Assembly (NCBI GenBank): GCA_004194705.1
Contig: SADC01000001.1
Location: 806,001-870,000, forward strand
Reading direction: 5' to 3'
From: Ditylenchus dipsaci
Taxonomy: Eukaryota > Nematoda > Chromadorea > Rhabditida > Anguinidae
Length of the DNA stretch: 64,000 nucleotides
Shown here: positions 45,701 through 57,700 of the stretch, piece by piece
Numbering within the stretch: position 1 is the first letter of the stretch
How the letters are laid out: every line of letters begins with the position of its first letter
The notes under the pieces: generated by a model
What the model was told of the DNA's origin: nothing
Seen by the model: only the letters and a program-made list of their open reading frames with translations
Databases searched by the model: none
Translations under genes and position numbers: made by a program

Positions 45701-48700
45701 TAACCAAGGTTTGACTGTATAATCAATTTTATAAAAGGCCTCTCAAAAATTCCGATCCGCTTCTAGAGTAGGATGCTTTTACTACCTGCATTTTTGAGGC
45801 AAGCAAAAATCTTGTTTTGACATTATTTAGCAGAACAATTTCTCTCTAAATCTAATAGAATTTTAATAATCGTACTAGATTATATGCTGTAGATTGAAGT
45901 GATTACAATTTAAAAGTGGGCAGATTGATTAAATATGTTGAATTGATGTTTAGAGATTATTGGAAAGCAAAAACATGACAACCGAAAGAGCAGTACTCCT
46001 GAAAGTAAAAAGTAGCTTAAATTTTTTTAAACCGGATTTCGTTAGTCCTATATTCCAGCCATGGGTAAATATTAGAGTGGGCAACAAAGATGTCTCCCAA
46101 GATTTTTAAAATTTTACTGTTAGCATGACGATACAGGAGGAGATATACCGTATTTCCTCTAATTGCCGCCCCCTAACTTGAAGTGGTCTAAAATTTATGT
46201 TTTTATTTACTGTTTGAGCTGTCTAAAAAGTTTTACACAGCTCAGACAGTAAATTAAAACACGAGTTTAGAAGCACTTGAAGTTTGAAAAAATTGCATGC
46301 TTCTAATTGCCTCCCCGTGGCGGAAATGAGAAGAAATACGGTACATGCATATAATTTCTCTCTAATTTTTATTTAAAAAAAAATATCCAAGATTGTAAAA
46401 ATCTTAGGCCTAAAGTCTTTTGGAAGATATTTTAATCAGCAAACTGACAGCTTTCTAGGCTTAATTTCACGACGCCTATGATGCTGCTAATTCAACGGTT
46501 ACTACGAATTATAGCCACAATGACCAGCAAAATAAATATATAAAGTGAGACTGCTAACCAGAGAAAATGTCAGATTGTCAAATACTATTACGTCTGGCCG
46601 TTTTAATACAAACACCACCGTTGTAAAATTATTCCAAAAAGAAACCACTCGTGTCTGAAAAATATTGAAAGACGAAGACTCTACTACGATCAACGATTTA
46701 TTGTCTCAAAAAAGAACATCTTTATCTTTTTCACATTTGATGCACACCAAGAGACCCTATTTCTTGTCAGCAGACTCATTAGGCCCTTCATTATCATGTC
46801 GCTCTTCTTGCTGGCCATCGGTCTGAGAAGCAGCAGCACCAGCAACTTGCGCACCTAAACCACCCAAAGCACCTCTTAATTGTTCGATCATTTCCGGATG
46901 CAGTTCACCCATCCGCTCAGCCATCTGAATGAACAAGGATCAGTTCCACATGCAGTAAAAAAATCTGTCACCACAGACCTGCTGACCAGCACGGAGAAGA
47001 CCATCCAAACCACCAGGAGCGTCGTTTCCAGCAGTGAAGTTGCCCATCACTTCAGACATTATGCTTGGATCACTGAAGATTTGCGTAGTCATTCGAATCA
47101 TTGCGGGGTTGTTGAGGAAGCTAGCAAAGCCAGCAGACTGAGTGTTCTGAAATTGGGAAACCAAAAACTAAAAAAGCAATATCTAATTACAAGAAAATAC
47201 CCCCTGATTGGCAGCCACAGATTGAGACTCCTGCAACTTCTCCTTTACGACTTCCAAATTTTTCTTATAGCCATCATTGTCAGGGTCGAGCTCCAAAGCT
47301 TGCTGATACGCCTCCACAGACTGAGCAAAGCCATTTGGAATAGAAGAGAACACGAGGCTGAAATGATTATTAAAGTTTTCTCAAAGAAAATGTTGCAATA
47401 AAACTTACCCCAAACGAGCATAAGCTTTAGCGTATTTCGGATTCAATGCAATAGCTGTGCGACAGTCCTGAATGGCCAAATCGAATTGCTCTAGACGACA
47501 GTAAACAGCAGCGCTAAAAACAGAGACAGATAAAAAATTCAACGGCAGAAAATTTTACCGATTGCAGAAAAAGACAGGATCCCGCACCAGTTTGATCGCT
47601 TCGCCATACTTGGAAATAGCCTCATCGAGTTTGTTGCTTTTGACGAGCTCATTGCCTTCCTCCTTCAAGTTGTTTGCAGCCAGAAGATCGCCAGCAGTAG
47701 GCACCTTGTATTCTCCCTAATATTTATCCGATCGGTCAGACATTTTATAGTTGAAATCACTAACCATTTCAGACCCATTCTCGGCTTCCAAGAAGACATT
47801 CAACAACGGCTTCGACGCTTGAAAGGCATAATCTACATCGATGATCCCGAAAGCATGCTCAAGCGCATTGATAGCGACTAAAATAACAAACAGATAGAAA
47901 GCAAACACACTTCACAAATAGATGAACTCACGTTCAATTCCAGAGACTTGTTCCTCCGAGGCCGACTGACTCACCTTCTCACGCATAAACTGAATGAACG
48001 AAACGACCAAATTTTTCTCGCCGTTCGAAATTTCCATCTTTGCAGCAACAGAAGCCATCGCATAAACTGAGAATAGCATGTTTAATCGATTTAAAACAAC
48101 GGAAATACCGTACTTTATCTAATATACCGACATGTCGGTTTATTTTTCAATCCTTCAAAAATCGTGAAAATTTTGGGTCGATAATGGATTTTTCGGTGAA
48201 GATCCAAAATAGAAAAAGCGCAATCGGTAAAGCTCGTGGGAGCTAATAAAAGGCAATAAACAGCGATGTAAATTTTTTTCTCTGGACTGAGATACAGACC
48301 CTCAAAATAGGGGCGTCGGTTTATTTGAGACTGAAGATATATTAAAGAAAATACGGTATCAGTAAAATCAACAGCACAACAACAATCCAACCGACAATTG
48401 ACTCAAAAATTTACGTTTATAATGGAAATTTGTGCATTGAAACAAGTTTCGCGCAAGAATCCAAATGCTTACCGTATTTACTGTATGAAGTCCCCATGGG
48501 GAGTTATTTTTCAACCCTTAAAAATCGAAAAAAAAAATATTTCGATTTTGATATTTTTGGGTGCTCAACCAAAATTTAAAAAGTGGAATCAGGTAAACTC
48601 GCGGCAACTAAGAAAACGCAAAAAAACAGATTTGCGAAATGTTCGTTCTAGGCTGAGATATAGGGTCCGTAGGATGGGGACTTATTAGAGGGTGGTGAGT

Positions 48701-51700
48701 TATTAGAGGGTGGGGAGTTAATACAGTAAATACGGTAAATTATTTTTGCGATCTTGGGAGTTTTAAAATTTCAGTGAGATATTTATTGTAGGAAATGATG
48801 TATTTGGAGGTGGGCATTAGTTACAGCCATTAAAAAGGCATGCTTACCTGTTACAATTTGTCCCCGCCAATTTAAAATGTAATTAATTACACCCATTAAA
48901 GGGCCTGACCTCTTCCTACTCGGTGGTCCCCCGCCAATTCAAAATTTTCCCTTCATCATTGGACTTCTGTACGGATTTTTCCGCCACGTTTCTAACAAAA
49001 CTAAGCCTAAAATTTGATTTCAGGCCTAGTTTTGTTAGAAACGTGGCGGAAAAATACGTACAGAAGTCCAATGATCGAGGGAAAATTTTTGAATTGGCGG
49101 GGGACCACCGAGTAGGAAGAGGTCAGGCCGTTTAAGGCAGTGTTCGAAATGAAAAATTTCAAAAAAAGGACATTTTGACCATTTTTGAAGAAAAAGGGTA
49201 ATTTTATCCAGTGCTTTTTGCTATTTTGGAGCGAAAAAAAATTTTGATTAAAAACTTGGGAAGGAGTAGATTGCGCCATTTCGATTTGCGCCCATTCAAT
49301 TTGCGCCAATTCAATTTGCGCCAATTCAATTTGCGCCACTTCAATTTGCGCCCTTTTCGATTTGCGCCCCTTCAATTTGCGCCCTTTTCGATTTGCGCCC
49401 CTTCAATTTGCGCCATTTCAAATTGCGCCCATTTAGATTGCGCCCTTTATTCCAATAGGTTCTCATGTCAATATGTGTTTTTGTTCTGCCATCAATTGCT
49501 GTACTTCATACCGTTTAAATCCATTTTTCAATTTGCAATTTTGACGCTTTTTTAGATATTGCTATGGAAGATACAAGCTATACGAACAGAGGAAACGTGC
49601 TCGGCATCTCTGTAATCTCTTTTAGTGTCTTTTTTGAGCGTGTTTCTGTATTGATGATTATTCCATGTTGTTTGTAAAATATAAGGAATAAGTAATAGAA
49701 AATCCTCTTTTACTTTGTTTATTATCTAAAAGGGTCGAAAGACCGACTATGATGCATTAGTCCATTACTTATCAAGCGTAGAAATTGATTATTTCAACGT
49801 GAAAACGAAAACACATGTTGGACGTATCGGTTGACATGAGAACCTATTGGAATAACAGGCGCAATCTGAATGGGCGCAATTTGAAATAGGCGCAATCTAA
49901 ATGGGCGCAATTTGAAATGGGCGCAATCTAAATGGGCGCAATTTGAAAAGGGCGCAAATTGAAGTGGCGCAATTTGAAGGGGCGCAAATTGAATGGGCGC
50001 AAATTAAAAGGGCGCAAATTGAATGGGCGCAAATCGAAATGGCGCAATCTACTCCTTCCCAAAAACTTCAAAAATGAAAAATATTTTGGGTCCCAAAAAG
50101 GACAAATCTTTTTAAAAGGACGATTGCGAACCCTGTATTAACACGTCTGATCACACGTCTGATATACTGCAGCCAATACATTTAAAATGAAAATTTGAAT
50201 TTGAATTTTTTTGGTGTCACGCATTAAAGTGGTCCCCGCCTTTTGGAAATTCAAATTTCACCGTGTCGGGCACGGGCATGCCCTTTAAAGGGCCATGGCC
50301 ACGCGTTCTGAATTGTCCCCCGCCAGTTCATAAAGTTCATAAATCATTGCACTTCTGTACGGGTTTTTGAGCGTGGTTTCTAATAAAACAAGCCTACAAT
50401 TTAATTGTAGGTGTAGTTGTATTAGAAGCCAAGTTAAAAAATCCGTACAGAAGTTCAATGATACGGATTTTTTTTTAATTGGCGGGGGACAACCGTTGTC
50501 GGAGACGGCAATGGCCCTTTAGAGGGCATTAACCTGTTACAATTTGTCCCCGCCAATTCAAAAAATTTTCCGACTCATTGAACTTGTGTAGTAATTTTTC
50601 AACTTGTTTTTTAAAGGGGGTGGTAGAATTTCATATACGAATCGCCTATTGTCGAAAGTTCAAGTCCTTCTGGCTGTGTTTTAATTTACTTTTTAGTAAA
50701 CTTTTGACTTTTACGTTCAAAATCATCGAGCAATCGAATTCAACCATTTCCAGCACTGCTTTGCTGTCAGCAACTGCCTTAATTTTGCGATTTTTGAGAA
50801 ATGACCACCAAAATTAGAGGAAACCAGCCAAAATGATGCGTATTTAGATTTACATAGCCTGAGCCTTCACCAATTTTTTTTATTTGTCCACGCGTTTAGT
50901 GACTTTCTGGCGTTAGAATTTCATAAAGAACCAGATAGAAATTTTTACACGCCAAAACCACTTCATAAAAGCAAGGTAGATAGCGAAGGTTTGACCCGGG
51001 AAGACAACAGTATTACTGTGGGGTAGGATTTCAGTTTTATTCAGGAACTGACATTTTTTGCGATTTCAATTCACATGATTTCATACAACCGTGTACTGAA
51101 AATGACGGCAAGGAGCTGGGCTACATTTTGAGTGTAAGGTTGCAAATGAGTGTATAAATTAAAGTTACAAAAAAACGTCACTTCCAAATTAATACCGAAT
51201 AGTTCTGGGATAGTCCTATTGAGGATTTCATCGAATTGGACATGGTTCAACGTTTTTTTTTGAATTCTAGCTAAAACTTCATACTAACTTTTTATCTGTA
51301 TAATAGCTCAAATGAAAGCCCAGAATCTTAGCTACATTTTGACACCAAACTTGTAAATAAAAAGAGAAAAAAATAAGGTCTGCAACCAGTGGTAGTCGAA
51401 CCTGTGACCTAAGCCGATGCGTATATAAAGTTCCCCCTCCCCCTTTAACAAAACTATACCTAAAATTAAATTCTAGTCCTTGTTTTGGTAAAAGTCCAAG
51501 CGGAAAAATCCGTACAGAAGTTCAATGATTCAGAAAAAAACTGAATTGGCGGGAACAAATTTAAACAGGTGAGCATGCCTCTTTAATGTAAGAACGTAAA
51601 TACGGTGAATGCTCGATATAACGACGCTCGATATAACGTTTCGCTCGATATAAAATCCCGAGAAAATTCATATTTTGGCCAGACTACAGTGTATTCTCGA

Positions 51701-54700
51701 TAAAACGATGTTCGATATAACGTCCGCTCGTTATAACGTCCCTTTGGCCGGTCCCTCGAGGGACGTTATATCGAGCGTCTACGTAACTCAAAATTATCGT
51801 TACACAAAATGACATTAAACACTCTACAATATTTCAAGTAAAAATTTAGCTGTCTACAATGAGCGACGAAATCATCTATGATCAAACGCTAGATGTTGGC
51901 AAAAGGCTTCTCCCTGCCATCATGCAGTTGACTCACTTTGTGGACGAAGAGTTACTGATTGCAGAGAAGGCGGAACAGGCAAGTCGAGGCATGGAAACAG
52001 AGGCTGCTGATTCTCAATCTTTGAAATACTGGATTAACTTAGCAGCAAAAACGGACGCTGCATCCAATAAGGTTTAGGACTAGGAACACATCCATAATAA
52101 CAAACAATATTTAGCTGCGCTGTCTCCTACCAGCCAACGTAAGCGGTCATATTATCTGTGACCTACTGGAGCAAAAGGGAGTGGACAAGAAGACGAGAGA
52201 CAAAGCCCTGCAATTACTCAATGTCAAACTAATGAATGAGACTTTGAGGGTGGAAAAGAAAAAAGATGAGCCAAAGGTGCAGTGTTTGGAAGAGAAGGCG
52301 TCACTTAACCAATACCTGGGAAAACTGACCCTCAAGCTCAACTCTTGGATCGGACCAGTTGAGAGCAAAGAGGAGGTGGGATACAGCTCTACGGTTTATA
52401 TTTAAGAAACAAGTTTCAGATCGCCCTCTGCCAAAAAGCTGCATTTACCCTTAAATTGTTAGCCAAGAAGGTGCCACTAACGCAGGAATCTTGCGAGATG
52501 TTCACCTACACGCTAGAGAACTGCCTGAAAGTGGTAAGACTTGGGTCGTAAATTTTTCCCGTTTCTTCTAGAGTGTATTATTTTCCGTTATTTAAAATAG
52601 ATAAAATTTTAGCTACGAGAATGGTGCAGTCTTGACGAGCAACTGGTTGGAAGTATTCTTCTTCTCGTAGGAGAACTGGTGCGCTCGCAGAATTTGCGAT
52701 CTATTCTCTCACACATAGATGCAGTTTGTGACTCTTGCTTTGACATCTTAGAAAAGTGTGAGCAGGACACAGTGACTGAAGAGGAGGACGAAGAACCCAG
52801 CAATGTCACCGAAACCGACACAGAAACTGATGAAGATGTCGAAATAACCAATGGCAACAGTGAAGCTTCCACAGCCCTTGTCAAAGAGGATGCACATCTG
52901 CCTGTAGTAACGCGAAAAAGGAGGAGAAGTCTACGGTTGTCCACCTCCGGCAAACAGTATGGTGACCATGCACTTTTGGTGTGTGCAATGTCTTGTCTAC
53001 AGCACTTACTAGACCAATTTGGAAACGTAAGTCATTGGCAATTTTCAACTTTAAAACCTTGAATTTACACCTCATAATTTTGAATACGAAAATTTACAAT
53101 TCTTTCGGGTAAAGAATAATTAAAAAAACACCACAGACGAACGTCTCAATGAATAAAAGTTTGACCCACATGTTTAAAGCTGGCTCACCGCTGTCGTTAG
53201 TGAGAATTTATAAAAAACTTTAGTTCACAAGACAAATTATATCCCGTCGTTTTTAAAAAAGCAGCTTTCAAAAGAGCACGATACGTAAAAATGTTATTTT
53301 CTGGAGAAAAAGAGCCACGACTTTTCGATGTGTATGTACGATTTCAGAAAAACATGCCACGTTTTGTGGAAATGTGCTTAGTTTTCCAGATTTTGGCCTG
53401 GTTTTAATGGCCGCTTCGTTTGCAAGGACATATAAAAGGCGAACTAATAATTAAAGGACCGTGGTTTTGAGCGCAGCGACTGTCCCCGCCACTTCGAATT
53501 TTTTTCCTGATCATTGAACTTCTGTACGAACTTTTCAACTTGGTTTCTAACAAAACCATACCTGAAATTAAATTATAGGCCTCGTTTTGTTAGAAACTAA
53601 GTAGAAAAATCCTTATAGAAGTTCAATGATTAGGAAAAAAATTTGAATTGGCGGGGGACAGTCGCTGTGCTCAAAAACCACGGTCCTTTGATTATCTTCA
53701 AAATTTGAGGTGTTAACCATTGATTCGTGTAAGAAAGATTATTTTCAGAAAACGTAGCACATTTTCACGAAAAAGTAGCACTTTTACGCCTTCTAGACTA
53801 TAATTAAAAAAAAAGTGGCAATTTTTCTGGCTCTATTTCACAATGGGGGGGGGGTTTGCCTTGGTCCCCCTCTTGTTATTTAGGGCTTTTTATGCTTCAG
53901 GTTTGGGTAAGGGTAGGCCAGCGTATGTTAGGACGGGCTCAATCATATCTTAGACTCATTTTTCAGTCCATTCTGACATGCGCTGGCCTACACTTGCCTA
54001 AGCTTAAGCATAGAAAATCACAGTAAAAAACAACAGGGGGACCAAGGCAAAAAAACCCCATCGTGGAATAGGGCTATTTTTCTCCAGAAAGTGACATTTT
54101 TCTGTTTTATCTGTCCAAAATTTGACACAAAATGTCAACTCTTTCACCGCCAACTTTGAACTGAGGTGGTGTACCTCATTTTAGCGAAAGCTTTCGGTTG
54201 TCTCTCGTTTAAAGATCCCAAACCGCATTGCCCAATAAAAATAATTTTATTTATGGCGAAAATATCCTAATAGAACATATAATTACAGACAATCCGATAT
54301 ATCTCAGAAAGCATTCATATTTTTTGCTTTGGGTTTTTCTTGATTCTGCATTCTTAGTAAGAGCGTATCTTTGGAGGAACCCATTCAATTTCAGCGCTGT
54401 CCAAAGTCGTATCAATCACGGGCCGGTATGCTAGCTTCACCTGCAGTAAAGAGACCTTACACGATGCCAACAAGTAAATAACTATATAAATAATACCTTT
54501 CCGCTATCTGTATCGTGCCACACAATACTGTGTTTGCGCCAATGGTCATCGAACGGTTTTTCGACCTGTCCATCAATAGGCTTGGAGTAATCATATTCAT
54601 CAATACGTTCCTGGACAATAGAGATTCAAATTAATGGCCATATCAAACGTTGTCGTAAAGCTCACCGGATAATCGTCCCTAGCGTGCGCTCCACGAGACT

Positions 54701-57700
54701 CTTTACGATTTTCGGCAGCCACAATAGTTTGCAATGACTAAAACTAATGAAGTGAAACCATAAAAAAATTACCAGCAGGAAAAAGTCACATTGATCAGCA
54801 AATTCTGCAGTTCAAGTGTTTCGATTAAATCAGTATTCCAAATGAGTCCACGATCAAACGCTTTTAGATCCTTCTGCTGCGCGTAGAGTTCCTTCATCTT
54901 CGCCACTCCTTCCTAAAGCAAAATAGGTGAATTAACAGTAAACATGTTTAATTTAAAAAAAGTGAAAAGTGAAGACCTGCAACAAATCACCCCGTCGGAA
55001 CACAGCTGCATGGCGTTGCATAGTTCGCTGCATTTCCAAACGCAACCTAGCAGTCGGCACCGATCCACTGGCGTGTCGCATCCTGTCCAAATTAGCGATT
55101 GACTTCTCTCCTATTTCTATGGCTTCTTTAGACAACTGAACTGGAACTTCTTTACTGCTCTCCCCACTGTCAACAATGCTAAACAACTAATATTAATTGT
55201 GAAGATAGTAGAAACACATTGTTAAGGGCTCACTACTTAGCACAAGCACGACCGAAAATCACAATATCCAAGAGAGAATTTGCACCAAGCCGATTTGCAC
55301 CATGAACGGAAGCTGTAGCACACTCACCTGCCGCCCACAGCCCAGGAACCAACTAAACAAACAAACTAATTAACATAACATGAAGGAATCTAACTCTGAC
55401 CTTGTCTCCACTTTCTCTGGCGTACGTAAGAACCTGGCCTCTGTAATCGGTTGGTATTCCACCCATGTTGTAGTGAACAGTTGGCAACACTGGGATTGGC
55501 TCCTTTGTGACATCCACACCAGCAAATATTCTTGCAGTCTCCGAAATTCCTAAAAAATACATAGAAGAAGCAGAAAAACAGGATTATTACCAGGTAAACG
55601 ACGATGCAATTGCTCGGACGGCAAGTGGTGAAGCTGTAAGAAGATGTGGTCTTTTTCCGGCCCAACTCCTCGACCTTCCATGATTTCCAGCGTCATAGAG
55701 CGCGCAACAACATCTCTTGAAGCCAGATCCTTGAAAACCGGTGCATAACGCTCCATGAAACGCTCGCCTTCGCTGTTGATGAAAAATCCACCTTCCCCTT
55801 GATTTTGATAATAGAAAACGGTCATCAGAAAAATAAAAAAAAGCGCACCTCGACAAGCTTCAGTAATCAAACACCCTGCACCATAGATACCAGTTGGATG
55901 AAACTGAACGAACTCCATATCAGAATTGCAGAGACCAGCGCGAGCAACAAGAGCAGTTCCTAAATCCACCTGACTCTAAGCCTCTCAGGACAGTATGTAA
56001 ACAAACCATCGCCTGTGCATGTATGGGCCATAGTAGAACTGAAGTATGAGCGACCATAACCACCGGTCGCAAGCACAGTGTTCTTGGCACGAAAACGGTG
56101 AATTTTTCCAGTCTCCATTTCTAGCGCAATGACCCCGACGCACTTCCTTGATCCATCAGCAAGTCGAGTGCGAAATATTCCACGAAGTACTTGCAGTTTT
56201 TGTATTGGAGAGAAGCACCATACAGAGTATGAAGCAGAGAATGTCCTGTACGATCAGCAACACAACAGGTTCTAAAAAGTGAGATTATTTTCGGAGCAGT
56301 TCCGAGAAAACCAACCGATGAGCCTGGCCACCTTTCCCAAAATCATTGCTCTGTCCTCCAAAAGCTCTCTGGTAAATTTTGCCATCTTCAGTTCGAGAGA
56401 AAGGCATCCCATAATTCTCTAACTCAATAACTGCTGATGGAGCTTCCTTCGTCATGTAGTGAATTGCATTCTGATCACCCAACCAATCACTTCCTAAAAT
56501 GATTTTAAATTCGGAGTAACGTTTCAAATTATGCTTAGACCGACCTTTTACGGTATCATAAAAGTGCCATCGCCAGTCATCTGGGTTCATGTTTCCAATC
56601 GCAGCGTTGATTCCACCTTGCGCAGCCACCGTGTGAGAGCGAGTAGGGAATAACTTTGTAATCACAGCAGTTTTCAACCCTCCTTCGGCAAGTCCCATAG
56701 CAGCGCGAAGTCCAGCGCCTCCTATAAATATAGACGCACTACTACTACCGTTAACGTTACTTATGAATCAATACCTGCACCGACAACAATCGCGTCAAAA
56801 GAATGGTCAACTACTGTGTAGCTCGAGATATTTGACACTTTGGCAGAAAAGAGACGGTTTGGAAGCACTTTCCACCAGCCATTGCTCGGCATTTTCAGCA
56901 TCTTCTCTTTCGCAAAAACTAAAATTGCATATCCATCAGAAAAAAACGCAACTATAATACAGCTCCCAATAATACGACCCCTCTACACTGGGTCACCTTC
57001 TATTTTAAGGAGTATTTTAAGTCTCGATAACTACAGGGGGCCAAGAAATTCCCTCTACTTCAAACGAGAGTAACTTTTTGTTCTGACGCAATTTTGACAA
57101 ACAGTTTTTTGCGTTCCGGTTTCTTTGAGCCCTAAATTGATTTAGTATATAATGTCAAAAACGCGATTTTCGCTTAGTCACCTGTAGATTGGACTTTGCC
57201 TTGGTGCAGCACCAGTTCTAATACGTACAACACATCTGCGTTGAAAAATATAAAATTTTTATAATTGGGGCCTAAATGCGGAGCCCAAATGCGGGATCAA
57301 TGCTGGGAGCATTGGTTGCTCGGCTGGGGAGTAAAACGGCCTGGGACCCAACTGCCTGGGACCCAAACTGCCTGGGACCCAAACGGCCTGGGACCCAAAC
57401 GGCCGGGACACGAACGGCCGGGACCCAAACGGCCCGGGACTCAAACGTCGCGGACCCGTGGTGAAGGTTTTGAAGGATTTTGTTGGTTATAGCTAACTGA
57501 ACGTTAAAAAAGCATCGCTAACTTTTTTTAGCATCACTAACTATTTTGATTATATTTGAAGTATTGTTTTGGGACGAAAATGACTTTTTTAATTTTTGGC
57601 TGACCACCGCTAACTGACCGTTAAAAAAGTCTCGCTAACTGGCCATCGCTAACTGACCGTTAAAAAAGTCTCGCTAACTGGCCATCGCTAACTGACCGTT

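Larger units (their letters stand above)
42768..45718. mobile_element. Outer pogo-like element with GTTATACGCC ends in UTP10 intron 16
   Basis: The left end AGTCCAACCCCGGTTATACG and right end CGTATAACCAAGGTTTGACT are inverted. Subterminal arrays read AAAACATCGCCGCGCC (42,900-42,975) and GGCGATGTTTTGTCC (45,520-45,670). It contains the nested elements at 43,471-44,950. The TA duplicate is clear only on the right. Confidence 0.6.

Noticed and set aside
46940..47401. Plus-strand 173-codon open frame over SGT
   Set aside because: It is the antisense shadow of SGT exons 5 and 6 and their intron.
54354..56901. SDHA as a pseudogene because of the exon 4 frameshift
   Set aside because: One missing A in a run is the only defect; all active-site motifs, splice sites and phases are intact.
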